Counted from the stretch's first letter, positions 8,772-17,732 are shown. The stretch: DNA of 64,000 bases from Actinophytocola xinjiangensis (GCF_001921215.1 NZ_MSIF01000001.1:310001-374000), one strand, 5' to 3'. Made by a program: numbers and translations. Notes: a model not told the origin generated them from the letters alone.

Positions 8772-9563
8772 TCACTCCGGCGCCCAGTTCGGCGCGCGCT
8801 TCTCCACGAACGCCAGCGGGCCCTCGACCTGGTCGGGGTGGCCCCACAGGCCGACCAGGTACTGCGAGCCGACCTTGCAGGCGTCGGTCAGCCCGAGCTC
8901 CAGCGCCGCCTCCAGGGACTTCTTGGTGGCCGCCAGGGCCGCCGGGGAGTTGCGGGCGATCTTCTCGGCGAGCTCCTGGGCCGCCTCCCGCAACCGCGCC
9001 GGCTCGACGATCTCGCTCACCAGACCCAGCTCGTGGGCGCGGTCGGCGCTCATCCGCTCGTGCGCGCCGACCAGCGCCATCCGCATCACCGCGCCGAACG
9101 GGATCTTCTTGGCCAGCCCGATGACCTCGATCGCGGTGACCTGCCCGACGCTGACGTGCGGGTCGAAGAACTCGGCGTCGGCGGCGGCGATCACGATGTC
9201 CGCGTCGGCCACGAAGTGCAGGCCCCCGCCCGCGCACACGCCGTTCACCGCGGCGATCACCGGCTTGCGGACCTTCTGGTGCCAGGAGGTGAAGTGCAGG
9301 TCGAAGGCCAGCAGGTCGTCCTCGTAGCGGCCCATGCCCTGACCGTCGGTGGCCACCTCGCGCAGGTCGGCGCCGGTCTGGAAGGCGCGCCCGGCACCCG
9401 TCTGCACGATCACCCGCACCTGCGGGTCCTCGTCCAGCTCGCGCCACGCGTCGGCCAGCTCGTCGCGCATGCGGGTGTTCATGGCGTTGAGGGCCTCCGG
9501 GCGGTTGAGCACCAGCCAGCCGACGGGGCCGTGCCGCTCGACGAGGAGGGTCTCGTAGGTCAT
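8772..9563 (-). CDS. Enoyl-CoA hydratase/isomerase family protein
   Basis: A 263-residue crotonase. The ATG at 9563 follows GAAGGG at proper distance. The oxyanion-hole segments are present (GADLREV and VCAGGGLHF). The usual first catalytic Glu region reads DPHVSVGQ (134-141), so the acidic residue normally seen in ..PE.. is replaced, while E146 lies near the second position. It is a paralogue of the crotonase at 13254, which has the same DPHVSVGQ signature. Both may therefore catalyse a variant crotonase reaction rather than classical hydration. Terminal gene of a four-gene minus-strand operon. Confidence 0.88.
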   Translation of the reverse strand: MTYETLLVERHGPVGWLVLNRPEALNAMNTRMRDELADAWRELDEDPQVRVIVQTGAGRAFQTGADLREVATDGQGMGRYEDDLLAFDLHFTSWHQKVRKPVIAAVNGVCAGGGLHFVADADIVIAAADAEFFDPHVSVGQVTAIEVIGLAKKIPFGAVMRMALVGAHERMSADRAHELGLVSEIVEPARLREAAQELAEKIARNSPAALAATKKSLEAALELGLTDACKVGSQYLVGLWGHPDQVEGPLAFVEKRAPNWAPE

Positions 9564-9574
9564 GGGTGTTCCCT

Positions 9575-10693
9575 TCACACGATGGTCTCGTCGAGGTGGC
9601 GGCCGATGGCCGCGAGGTGGTCGCCGGTGCGACCGAGCAGGTGGGCGCCGGACCAGGCCCGCTTGAAGTACAGGTGCGCGTCGTGCTCCCAGGTGAAGCC
9701 GATGCCGCCGTGCACCTGGATGGTGTAGGCGCTGATCGCCGAGTACGCCTCGGCCGCCATGAACGCCGCGATCCGCGAGCGCACCGCCAGGTCGGGGCCC
9801 GACGAGCGGACCGCCGCGTACACCGCCGAGTGCGCGGTCTCGACCTGGATCAGCGCGTCGGCCAGCTTCTGCTTGATCGCCTGGAACGAGCCGATCGGCC
9901 GGCCGAACTGGACCCGCGTACGGGCGTAGTCGACGGCCAGGTCCAGGCAGCGGCGCGCGCCGCCGACCTGCTCGGCGGCCAGCAGCGCGCGGGACACCGA
10001 GGTCGCCGCCTCGACCGCGTCACCGGCGTCGGGCGGCCCGAGCGGGGTCGCCGGGGCGGCGGCGAAGGTGAGCCGGGCCAGCGGCCGGGTGAGGTCCAGC
10101 GGCACCAGGCGTTCCCGCTCGACACCGGGGGTGGCGGCGTCCACCTCGAACACCGCGAGCCGGTCGCCGGCCCTGGCCACCACGAGCACCAGGTCGGCGT
10201 CCGCGCCGTCGACGACGTGGTCCTTCACCCCGTCGAGCAGCCAGCGGTCGCCCTCGCGGTGCGCGCTGACCCGCACGGCGTCGGGCTGCCACTCGCCGCC
10301 GTGCTCGGCCAGCGCGACCGTCGCGGTGCGCCGACCGGCGGCGATCGCCGGGCCGTGCCGGCCGAGGACCTCGCTGTCGCCGAGTGCGACGAGCAGCGGC
10401 ACGGCCAGCGCCGCGGTCGCGAACAGCGGCCCGACCAGCAGCGCGGCCCCGGTCTCCTCCAGGGCGACCGCCAGCTCGGCCGGGCCAAGGCCGCTGCCGC
10501 CGGCGTCCTCCGACAGCAGCAGGCCGGCGAGGTCGAGCTGTCCGGTCAGCACCCGCCAAGTGTCCTCTTCGGACCGGCCGCCGCGCGCGACAGCCTCCCG
10601 AACACGGTCGGGCGGGCTGAGCGAGGTCATCGCGGCCCGCACGGACTCGCGGAACCGGTCCAGGTCCTCCTCGGCCAGCGTGGTCGGTGTCAC
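9575..10693 (-). CDS. Acyl-CoA dehydrogenase, FadE-like (probable partner subunit)
   Basis: A 372-residue protein from GTG 10693, which has a GGAG 6 nt upstream; a GTG at 10729 would overlap the previous gene by 11 nt. The C-terminal half contains RVQFGRPIGSFQAIKQ and VHGGIGFTWEHD, typical of the FadE type with short, poorly conserved N-terminal domains. It lacks the helix-G ER motif seen in the dehydrogenase at 13937. In mycobacterial steroid side-chain degradation such proteins act as the partner of a catalytic FadE in an alpha2beta2 enzyme. Same operon as a CoA-transferase and a MaoC-like hydratase. Confidence 0.87.
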   Translation of the reverse strand: MTPTTLAEEDLDRFRESVRAAMTSLSPPDRVREAVARGGRSEEDTWRVLTGQLDLAGLLLSEDAGGSGLGPAELAVALEETGAALLVGPLFATAALAVPLLVALGDSEVLGRHGPAIAAGRRTATVALAEHGGEWQPDAVRVSAHREGDRWLLDGVKDHVVDGADADLVLVVARAGDRLAVFEVDAATPGVERERLVPLDLTRPLARLTFAAAPATPLGPPDAGDAVEAATSVSRALLAAEQVGGARRCLDLAVDYARTRVQFGRPIGSFQAIKQKLADALIQVETAHSAVYAAVRSSGPDLAVRSRIAAFMAAEAYSAISAYTIQVHGGIGFTWEHDAHLYFKRAWSGAHLLGRTGDHLAAIGRHLDETIV

Positions 10694-10718
10694 GGTCGCT
10701 CCGATCGGTTCTGCGCGC

Positions 10719-11909
10719 TCACACGACACCCTCGTCGTGCAGCCGGCGGATGGTGGCGGCGTCGCGGCCCAGCTCGGCGAGGATCGCGTCGGTGTGCTCG
10801 CCGAGGGCGGGGACCGCGCCGCCGGGGGTGGTCCAGGCCGAGCTGACCGGCGGCGCCAGCGGCGTCCACACCGGACCGTACGGCGCCCCGACCCGCAGCC
10901 AGCGGTCCCGGGTGGACAGTTGGGGGTGCTCGGCCATCTCGTCGAGCCGGTTCACCACCGCGCAGCCGATCCCGGCCGTGTGCAGCAGCTCGACCGCGGC
11001 CCCCGCGTCGTGGGTCGCGATCACCGGAGCCAGCAGCTCGTCGATGGCGGCGCGGTGGGCCACCCGCGCCTGGTTGGTGGCGAACCGCTCGTCGGTCACC
11101 AGCTCGGGGCGGCCCAGCACGGCGGTGGCGAGCGTGGCCCACTCCCGGTCGTTCTGCACGCTGATCGTCAGCAACCGGCCGTCGGCGGTGGGGTAGACGT
11201 CGTACGGGGCGATCGCCGGGTGGCTCATGCCCTTCGCCAGGTCCGGTTCGTGGCCGTGGCGGCGCACCACCAGTGGGTAGCCCATCCAGTCGGCCATCGC
11301 GTCGAGCATCGACACCTCCAGCGCGGCCCCCGCGCCGGTGCGCTGCCTGGCCAGCAGCGCCGAGAGCACCGAGGAGAAACCGAACATGCCGGCGGCGATG
11401 TCGGCCACCGAGATCCCCGGCTTGACCGGTTCGTCGATGCTGCCGGTGATCGTCGCCAGCCCGGCCTCGGCCTGGATCAGCAGGTCGTAGGCCTTGCGCC
11501 GGTCGTAGGGGCCGCCGGTGCCGTAGCCGGAGATCTCACACACCACCAGCCGGGGCCGGCGTGCGAGCAGCGCCGGCCCGTCCAGGCCGAGCCTGGGCGC
11601 GGCGCCGGGCACCAGGTTGTGCACGAACACGTCCGCGCGGTCGAGCAGTTCGTCGAGCACCGCCCGGCCCCGCGGCGCCTTCACGTCGAGGGTGAGCGAT
11701 TCCTTGTTGCGGTTGACCCACGCGAAGTGCGCGCCGGTGCCGTTGGCGTAGGTGTCGAAGTGGCGGGCGAAGTCGCCCTGCCCCGGCCGTTCCACCTTGA
11801 TCACCCGCGCGCCGAGGTCGGCGAGCTGGCGGGTGGTGTAGGGCGCGGAGACGGCCTGTTCGGCCGACACCACCAGCATCCCCGACAGCGGTCCGGACAG
11901 TGGTCCCAT
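10719..11909 (-). CDS. Class III (CaiB/BaiF) CoA-transferase
   Basis: A 396-residue protein of normal family length. The nucleophilic Asp of the family corresponds to D142 in AYDLLIQAEAG. The N-terminal ADLGARVIKVERPGQGD and NRNKESLTLD segments are diagnostic. It would move CoA from one acyl-CoA to a free acid, activating the substrate without ATP. The gene lies 3 nt downstream of the MaoC-like gene and just upstream of an acyl-CoA dehydrogenase, so activation, desaturation and hydration are encoded together. Confidence 0.92.
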   Translation of the reverse strand: MGPLSGPLSGMLVVSAEQAVSAPYTTRQLADLGARVIKVERPGQGDFARHFDTYANGTGAHFAWVNRNKESLTLDVKAPRGRAVLDELLDRADVFVHNLVPGAAPRLGLDGPALLARRPRLVVCEISGYGTGGPYDRRKAYDLLIQAEAGLATITGSIDEPVKPGISVADIAAGMFGFSSVLSALLARQRTGAGAALEVSMLDAMADWMGYPLVVRRHGHEPDLAKGMSHPAIAPYDVYPTADGRLLTISVQNDREWATLATAVLGRPELVTDERFATNQARVAHRAAIDELLAPVIATHDAGAAVELLHTAGIGCAVVNRLDEMAEHPQLSTRDRWLRVGAPYGPVWTPLAPPVSSAWTTPGGAVPALGEHTDAILAELGRDAATIRRLHDEGVV

Positions 11910-11912
11910 GCC

Positions 11913-13187
11913 TCAGGTCCGGTCGAAGTGCTCGACCGACGCGCGCAGTGCTTCGTCCAGTGTGGACGATCCACCGATCGGTGTCGGCAGGGTCACCGGC
12001 CCGTGCTCGCGACTGGGCAGCAGGATGGTCGCGGTGCCGGGGGCGGTGACCGTGCCGTGCTGGTTGGTGGCCGCCAGTTCCAGGTCGACGGCCGGGTGCC
12101 GGCCGGCCTCGTCGGTGACGACGTGCTTGCGCACCACCGTCGCGGTGATGGTCTGCAGGTCGCCGACGTAGTTGAACTTGCGGAACTCCACGCCCAGGCG
12201 CCACAACCACGCGTCGTCGCCCATCCAGTCGGTGCAGGCGTGGATCATCCAGGTCTCGCGCATGCGGCCGTAGTCGAACGTGGTCGGGTTGCCGGAGCGG
12301 CGGGCGAACTCGGGGTCCCAGTGCACCCGCTGCATCGCGTCCCACATCCCCTGCTCGTCGCGGTGGTAGAAGCGCGGGATGCGTTGGCGGTTGCGGTGAC
12401 CCAGGCGCAGTGCGGCCACGCCGTAGACGCCCATGCCCATGCCGGTGTGCCACACGACCATGTCGGTGACGGTGAGCGGTCCCTTGACCAGTGGGGTGAT
12501 CGTGTCGCCCTCCTCGACGTCCTCGAACCACCGGGGTTCGGGGCCCCGGGGTGCCTCGGCGGCGTAGGCGGCGTCGATCTCGGCCAGTGCCTCGTCGGTC
12601 CACACCTGCGGCTCGACGGCGTCGTACTTCTTGCGCTTCACCGCTTCGGTGCGCTCGGTGCGGATCATCAGCCGGTACTGGCCGGCGAGCAGCGTGCCGT
12701 CGGCGTCGGCGAACACGTTGGCGTTCCACTCGTGCACCGCGCGTCCGGAGAACTCGCTTGGCTTGTCGAGCACGCCGACGAGCGCGTTGCGTCGGTGGAT
12801 GTGCCGGTTGGGCCCCAGTGGACGCCACCATTCCCGTTGGCACGCCGAGTAGAACGCGTGCACGCCGCGCAGCGGGTCGCCCTTCACCTCGTCCTGGCGG
12901 GCCAGGTCGGCCTCGGTCAGCACGTCCTCGCCGACGATGCTGTCCCCGCCGACCAGGGCCGGCGGGGCGATCGGCCCGCCCCAGCGGGAGCGGGTGGCGT
13001 GGTCGGGGTCGCAGTAGAGCGGGTTGTCGTCACCGTAGGAGCGCGCGACGACGCGGAACGCGTCGGTGCCGGGGCTGAGGTAGTGCGGTGGCACCGGATT
13101 GGGTTGGGGGATACCGATCCGCGCCCGTAGCGCGGCCACGCCCTCGTCGGTGATGCGCGGCTCGGCGCGGGTGCCGCTGGTCGCCAT
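11913..13187 (-). CDS. FAS1-like/MaoC-type double-hotdog hydratase
   Basis: A 424-residue protein with AAGGGAG before its ATG. The N-terminal half is a FAS1-like dehydratase domain (about 20-190: RSYGDDNPLYCD, SRWGGPIAPPALV). The C-terminal half (about 220-415) has WFEDVEEGDTITP and GNPTTFDYG like MaoC hydratases. Such fusions hydrate bulky enoyl-CoAs, for example in steroid or bile-acid side-chain pathways. First gene of the minus-strand operon, divergent from the crotonase at 13254 across a short AT-rich promoter gap. Confidence 0.82.
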   Translation of the reverse strand: MATSGTRAEPRITDEGVAALRARIGIPQPNPVPPHYLSPGTDAFRVVARSYGDDNPLYCDPDHATRSRWGGPIAPPALVGGDSIVGEDVLTEADLARQDEVKGDPLRGVHAFYSACQREWWRPLGPNRHIHRRNALVGVLDKPSEFSGRAVHEWNANVFADADGTLLAGQYRLMIRTERTEAVKRKKYDAVEPQVWTDEALAEIDAAYAAEAPRGPEPRWFEDVEEGDTITPLVKGPLTVTDMVVWHTGMGMGVYGVAALRLGHRNRQRIPRFYHRDEQGMWDAMQRVHWDPEFARRSGNPTTFDYGRMRETWMIHACTDWMGDDAWLWRLGVEFRKFNYVGDLQTITATVVRKHVVTDEAGRHPAVDLELAATNQHGTVTAPGTATILLPSREHGPVTLPTPIGGSSTLDEALRASVEHFDRT

Positions 13188-13209
13188 GTCGGACTCCCTT
13201 CTTTCTTTG

Positions 13210-13221
13210 CTATCTTATAAC
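13210..13221. promoter_or_regulatory. AT-rich CTATCTTATAAC element in a divergent promoter gap
   Basis: It lies in the 66-nt space between two divergent operons (starts at 13187 and 13254). CTATCTTA is shared with the element at 25278 and, inverted, with 46024. It could be an operator half-site or a -10 hexamer (TATCTT fits TAnnnT). Confidence 0.4.
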
Positions 13222-13253
13222 TGAATGCGGGTGGGAAGTCGAGGAGGCCGCCG

Positions 13254-13940
13254 ATGGGGTACCGGACGCTGCTGGTCGAGCGGCGTGGGCCGGTCGGCTG
13301 GCTCACCTTCGACCGCCCGCGCGCCGGCAACGCCATGGACGCCGCGATGATGGCCGAACTGCCGCTGGCCTGGCGGGAACTGGACGCCGACGACGACGTG
13401 CGCTGCGTCGTCCTCACCGGAGCGGGCCGCTCGTTCCAGACCGGACTCGACGTCACCGCGCTGGCGCGGGAACCGGAGAGCCTGCGGGAGAGCAGCCGCC
13501 GCACCCGCGACGCCGACCTGGCCCTGACCAACTGGCACCTCGGCGTCGCCACCCCGGTCGTCGTCGCCGTCAACGGCACCTGCGCCGGCGGCGGCCTGCA
13601 CTTCGTCGTCGACGCCGACGTGGTGATCGCCGCCCGGGGTGTCACCTTCCTCGACCCGCACGTCAGCGTCGGCCAGGCCAGCAACTGGGAGGCGATCGGC
13701 CTGGCGTCCCGGCTGGCCGCCGGCGTGGCCGCGCGGGTCGCGCTCACCGGTGTCCACGAGCGACTCACCGCCGAGCGCGCCCGCCAGCTGGGCTTGGTCG
13801 ACGAGGTGGTGGAGCCGGCGGAGCTGACCACCGCCGCCCAGCGCGTGGCCGAGTGGATCGCCGCGGCCGACCCCGAGCTGGTCAGGGCGCGCAAACGGGC
13901 CCTCTGGGAGGCCCAGGAACACGGGAGGAACCGTCCATGA
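13254..13940 (+). CDS. Enoyl-CoA hydratase/isomerase family protein
   Basis: A 228-residue crotonase, a little short for the family, with GAGGAGG ahead of the ATG. Oxyanion-hole segments are TGLDVTAL and TCAGGGLHF. DPHVSVGQ (134-141) and E146 match the crotonase encoded at 8772, so the two are paralogues flanking the same divergent promoter. The start of the following acyl-CoA dehydrogenase overlaps its stop (ATGA), so both proteins are probably made together. Confidence 0.87.
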   Translation: MGYRTLLVERRGPVGWLTFDRPRAGNAMDAAMMAELPLAWRELDADDDVRCVVLTGAGRSFQTGLDVTALAREPESLRESSRRTRDADLALTNWHLGVATPVVVAVNGTCAGGGLHFVVDADVVIAARGVTFLDPHVSVGQASNWEAIGLASRLAAGVAARVALTGVHERLTAERARQLGLVDEVVEPAELTTAAQRVAEWIAAADPELVRARKRALWEAQEHGRNRP

Positions 13941-15220
13941 TCACCGAAACCGGTCCCGAGGTCGGCCCCGACCGGGCCGCCGAGCTGACGCGGTCCTGGG
14001 TCGCCGAGCACGTCCCCGCCGACTGGCGGGCCGCCGGTGAGCGAGGCGGCCGCCGGGCCGTGCGCGCGGTCCGTACCCCGGAGCAGTACCGCGCGTGGTA
14101 CCCCGTGTTCGGTGCCTCCGGCCTGGTCGCCGCCCGCTGGGAGCCAGCCCACGGCGGTCTGGGCTGGACCCGGGAGGCCGCGAGCGCCGCCGAGCGGGTG
14201 CTGGCGCCCTACCACCTGCCCCGGCTCAACCCGCTGGGCCTGAACCTGGCGGCGCCGGCCCTGTTCGCCCACGGCACCGACGAGCAGCGGGCCCGGTTCC
14301 TCGGGCCGATGGCCCGGGGCGAGCAGGTGTGGTGCCAGCTGTTCAGCGAACCCGGGTCGGGCAGCGACCTGGCCTCACTGTCCACCCGGGCCGTGCGCGA
14401 CGGTGACGAGTGGGTCATCACCGGCCAGAAGGTCTGGACCACCTGGGCCGATCAGGCGGACTTCGGGGTGCTGCTGGCCCGGACCGACCCCGACCTGCCC
14501 AAGCACCAGGGCATCACCTACTTCCTGCTCCCGATGCGCCAGCCCGGCGTCGAGGTCCGTCCGCTGCCGCACCTGGGCGGGGAGACCGAGTTCTTCGAGG
14601 TGTTCTTCGACGGCGCGCGGGTGCCCGACACCAGCCGGGTCGGTGAGGTCGGGGCCGGTTGGCGGGTCGCCCAGGCCACCCTCAGCGGCGAACGGCAGAT
14701 GGTCTCCGGTGCCGGCTCCGGCGGCGTCGACCGGGTCGGCGGAGGCAGCGCCGCCCACCTCGTGCGGCTGGCCCGCGCCCGGTCCGAGCGCGGCCTGGAC
14801 GGCGGCTGGACCGACCCGGCCGTGCGCGAGCGGGTGGTGCGGCTGTGGTGTGAGGAGCAGGCGCGGGGCTGGACCAACGAGCGTGTCCGGGCGCGGCTGG
14901 CCGGGAACCTGGCGCCCGGCCCGGAGAGTTCGGTGGGCAAGGTGCACGGGTCGGAGTTGAACCAGCGCGTTCAGCTGGCGGCCGTGGACCTGCTGGGTGG
15001 GCCGGCCCTCGCGTGGTCCGGCACGGCCGGGACGCCCGGCGAGTACTGGGCGGGGATGCCGGCCGAGGTCCAGGGGATGCTGCGCAGCCGGGCCAACACC
15101 ATCGAGGGCGGCACCTCCGAGGTGAACAAGAACGTCATCGCCGAGCGGGTCCTGGGGCTGCCAAGGGAGTTCGACCCCTACCGGGGCACGCCGTGGGCGC
15201 AGGTCCCGCGCAGCGGCTGA
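13937..15220 (+). CDS. Acyl-CoA dehydrogenase, FadE-like (catalytic type)
   Basis: A 427-residue flavoprotein. FAD/substrate-binding segments are CQLFSEPGSGSDLASL and VITGQKVWTTWADQAD. It has the ER motif of helix G (E252 in SGERQM), the isovaleryl-CoA-dehydrogenase-like position of the catalytic base, and also IEGGTSEV near the C-terminus (E390). It could pair with the partner-type dehydrogenase at 9575 across the divergent promoter; this is inference. Translationally coupled to the crotonase before it. Confidence 0.88.
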   Translation: MITETGPEVGPDRAAELTRSWVAEHVPADWRAAGERGGRRAVRAVRTPEQYRAWYPVFGASGLVAARWEPAHGGLGWTREAASAAERVLAPYHLPRLNPLGLNLAAPALFAHGTDEQRARFLGPMARGEQVWCQLFSEPGSGSDLASLSTRAVRDGDEWVITGQKVWTTWADQADFGVLLARTDPDLPKHQGITYFLLPMRQPGVEVRPLPHLGGETEFFEVFFDGARVPDTSRVGEVGAGWRVAQATLSGERQMVSGAGSGGVDRVGGGSAAHLVRLARARSERGLDGGWTDPAVRERVVRLWCEEQARGWTNERVRARLAGNLAPGPESSVGKVHGSELNQRVQLAAVDLLGGPALAWSGTAGTPGEYWAGMPAEVQGMLRSRANTIEGGTSEVNKNVIAERVLGLPREFDPYRGTPWAQVPRSG

Positions 15221-15343
15221 TCAGGGGGCGCCGCCACCACCGGGGACACCGCCCATGCCGAGGGTGATCTGCACGACGACCAGGATCAGCCAGGCGAGCA
15301 GGAAGGCCAGCAGCCAGAACCAGGGCTTGGTCAACCAGGACAC
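15221..15343 (-). CDS. Small Trp-rich single-pass membrane protein (40 aa)
   Basis: A short frame starting at GTG 15343, with GGGAGG 9 nt upstream; an in-frame GTG at 15352 would abut the Shine-Dalgarno. The product begins VSWLTKPWFWLLAFLLAWLI, continues as one hydrophobic helix of about 23 residues and ends in a Gly/Pro tail. It lies 40 nt downstream of the CorA-like gene on the same strand and ends right at the stop of the convergent acyl-CoA dehydrogenase gene. No family recognised. It could be an accessory subunit of the CorA-like channel. Confidence 0.55.
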   Translation of the reverse strand: MSWLTKPWFWLLAFLLAWLILVVVQITLGMGGVPGGGGAP

Positions 15344-15382
15344 CGACGACACCCTCCCGTCATGTCCGATGTGGACGGATGG

Positions 15383-16441
15383 TCAGAGCCAGCCCCGGCG
15401 GGTGAACAGGCGGTGCAGGATCACGCACACGGTGATGATCACCACCATCACCACGGGGTAGCCGTACCTCCAGTGCAGCTCGGGCATGAAGTCGAAGTTC
15501 ATCCCGTACACGCCGACGCCCATCGTGGGCACGGCGATGATCGCCGCCCACGCGGTGATCCTGCGCATGTCGGTGTTCTGCTGCAACGAGATCTTCGCCA
15601 GGGTCGCGTCGACCAGCGTGGTCAGCAGGTCGTCGAACGCCGTCACCCGCTCGGCCACCATGGTGAGATGGTCGTCGACGTCGCGGAAGTAGGACCGCAC
15701 CCGCTCCGGGACCAGCGGGGTGTAGCTCACGGTCAGCCGCCGCAGCGGGGTGGCCAGCGGCATCACCGCGCGCCGCAGTTCGAGGATCTCCCGTTTCATC
15801 AGGTACATCTGCTCGGCGCCGATGGGGCTGCGCGGCGCGAACACCAGGGTCTCCATCTCGTCGATGTCGTTCTCGAACGCCTCGCTGACCACGAGATAGC
15901 CGTCCACCACGTGGTCGGCGATCGCGTGCAGCACCACAGCCGGCCCGATCCGCAGCCGCTCGGGCTCGGTCTCCAGCCGCCCCCGCAGCTCCCGCAGACC
16001 CGAGTGCTCGCCGTAGCGGACCGTCACGATGAAGTCCCTGCCCAGAAACGCCATGATCTCGCCCGACTCGACGATCTCGTTGGCCGTGGTGGGCGACACG
16101 TGCTCGACGTAGCGGACGGTCTTGAGCACCATGAACAGGCTCTCGCCGTAGCGGTCCAGCTTGGGCCGCTGGTGGGCGACCACGGCGTCCTCCACGGCGA
16201 GCTCGTGCAGCCCGAACGTCTCGGCCAGACCGTGCAGCTGCTCGGGATCGGGTTCCAGCAGCCCGATCCAGACGAACCCCTCGTCGCGGCGGCGCACCTC
16301 GGCGATCGCCTCGGCGTGGTCCCGTTCGCCGGGCAACCGCCGGCCGTCGACGTACACCGCGCAGTCCACGACCGACACCGGCCTCGGTGGCGGTTCCTGG
16401 TCGCCGGCCGGTGTCCGGCGCACCCGGCGGCGGTAGGACAT
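15383..16441 (-). CDS. corA: CorA-type magnesium/cobalt transporter
   Basis: A 352-residue protein of the 2-TM-GxN family. A large acidic N-terminal cytoplasmic domain is followed by two C-terminal membrane helices, with the selectivity motif GMN at 313-315 (VYGMNF) at the end of the first. The start at ATG 16441 gives the normal family length; the Shine-Dalgarno is weak. It would form a pentameric inner-membrane channel for Mg2+ or related divalent ions. It looks like a housekeeping gene inserted in the catabolic island. A small membrane protein gene follows on the same strand. Confidence 0.93.
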   Translation of the reverse strand: MSYRRRVRRTPAGDQEPPPRPVSVVDCAVYVDGRRLPGERDHAEAIAEVRRRDEGFVWIGLLEPDPEQLHGLAETFGLHELAVEDAVVAHQRPKLDRYGESLFMVLKTVRYVEHVSPTTANEIVESGEIMAFLGRDFIVTVRYGEHSGLRELRGRLETEPERLRIGPAVVLHAIADHVVDGYLVVSEAFENDIDEMETLVFAPRSPIGAEQMYLMKREILELRRAVMPLATPLRRLTVSYTPLVPERVRSYFRDVDDHLTMVAERVTAFDDLLTTLVDATLAKISLQQNTDMRRITAWAAIIAVPTMGVGVYGMNFDFMPELHWRYGYPVVMVVIITVCVILHRLFTRRGWL

Positions 16442-16532
16442 GGCGCCAGCCTGACGCCATCGCTGACCTTCGCGCAAGTGGTTGACACTCGCCGTGCCGC
16501 ACACCCGGCGCGGCCACCGGTGCTGGCGGTGC

Positions 16533-17648
16533 TCAGCCCCGGGGCAGCCCGAGGACGCGCTGGGCCACGATCTGCCGCTGGATCTGTTGGGTACCACCGT
16601 AGATCGACTGGGCGCGGGACCACAGGTACTCGTCGAACCGGTCGTCGCCCTGGACGAAGCCGGTGCCGGCGAGGTCGCCCACCACCCGGAACAGCTCCTG
16701 CTCGATCCGGGTCGTGAGCAGCTTGTCGACCGACGCGGCGACCCCGGCCCGGTCGACCAGCGACCGCGCGACCTGCCAGCGCAGCACGTCGATGTTCACC
16801 GCGCAGGCCACCAGGCGGCGCCGCAGCGGCTCGTCGGCCGCGCACCGGCCGGTGCGCACGTCCTCGACGGCCGCCGCCAGCACGTGTCCCAGCCGCCCGA
16901 CCCAGCCCATGTCGGCCGGGCCGCGCTCGTAGGTGAGCATGTGCATCGCGATGCGCCAGCCGATGCCGGCCTGGCCGACCAGGTTGGCGGCCGGCACCCG
17001 CACCCCGTCGAAGAACACCTCGGCGAACTCGCGGCTGCCGTTGGCCAGGGTGATCTCCCGGCGCTCGATCCCGGCCGAGGTCATGTCCACCACGAGCATC
17101 GACAGGCCGCGGTGGCGCGGTTGGTCGGCCTCGGTGCGCAGCAGCAGCAGGCACCAGTCGGCCCACATCGCGCCGCTGGTCCAGATCTTCTGGCCGTCGA
17201 CGACGTACTCGTCGCCCTCGCGCCGCCCGGTGGTGGTCAGGCTCGCCAGGTCCGACCCGGCGCCCGGCTCGCTGAACCCCTGGCACCACGAGCTGGTGCA
17301 GCCCAGCAGCCCGGGCAGTACCCGGGTCTTGAGCTCGTCGCCGGCGAAGTCGGCGATGGCGTGGGCGATGTGCCCGATCGGCGGGGCGGCCGGTGCCTGG
17401 GCCCTGGCCAGCTCCTCGTTGATCACCGCCTCGTACACGTCGGGCAGGCCACGGCCGCCGTACTCGGCGGGCAGCGACACCGCGACGTAGCCGGCGCCGG
17501 CCAGCGCGCGGTGCCAGCGCAGGGTGGCGGCCAGTGCCGCGTCGGAGTGGTAGCCGGTGCCGTGGCGGTACTCGTCGAGGTGGCCGGCCAGCCAGGCGCG
17601 CAGGCCCGCGCGGAACCGGGCCACCTCGGGGGTGTCGGCGAAGTCCAT
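16533..17648 (-). CDS. Acyl-CoA dehydrogenase, FadE-like (catalytic-type subunit)
   Basis: A 371-residue flavoprotein with SWCQGFSEPGAGSDLASL and VVDGQKIWTSGAMWAD. The C-terminal YEGT motif of classical dehydrogenases reads YGGTQQIQ, so the usual C-terminal Glu is absent. E241 in TYERGP occupies the helix-G position used by isovaleryl-CoA dehydrogenase and by catalytic subunits of mycobacterial heteromeric FadE enzymes. The gene follows another dehydrogenase gene (17719-18726) on the same strand across a 17-bp tandem repeat; the two probably form a heteromer. Confidence 0.88.
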   Translation of the reverse strand: MDFADTPEVARFRAGLRAWLAGHLDEYRHGTGYHSDAALAATLRWHRALAGAGYVAVSLPAEYGGRGLPDVYEAVINEELARAQAPAAPPIGHIAHAIADFAGDELKTRVLPGLLGCTSSWCQGFSEPGAGSDLASLTTTGRREGDEYVVDGQKIWTSGAMWADWCLLLLRTEADQPRHRGLSMLVVDMTSAGIERREITLANGSREFAEVFFDGVRVPAANLVGQAGIGWRIAMHMLTYERGPADMGWVGRLGHVLAAAVEDVRTGRCAADEPLRRRLVACAVNIDVLRWQVARSLVDRAGVAASVDKLLTTRIEQELFRVVGDLAGTGFVQGDDRFDEYLWSRAQSIYGGTQQIQRQIVAQRVLGLPRG

Positions 17649-17732
17649 GGTCAGCGTCCGTTTCTGGTCAGCGTCCGTTTCTGGTCAGCGTCCGTTTCTG
17701 GTCAGTGTCCGTTTCTGGTCATCGTCCGTTCT
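17649..17732 (-). repeat. 17-bp tandem repeat between two acyl-CoA dehydrogenase genes
   Basis: Three perfect copies of GGTCAGCGTCCGTTTCT, a fourth with one change (17700-17716) and a fifth, diverged partial copy from 17717. It covers the stop codon of the upstream gene (17719) and runs to the base before the start codon of the downstream gene (17648). Read on the minus strand it puts an array of TGACCAGAAACGGACGC units in the intercistronic gap, leaving no obvious Shine-Dalgarno. The unit is not a multiple of three. There are no spacers, so it is not CRISPR. Confidence 0.9.

Noticed and set aside
17649..17732. Possible CRISPR array
   Set aside because: Copies are directly adjacent, with no spacers and no cas genes.
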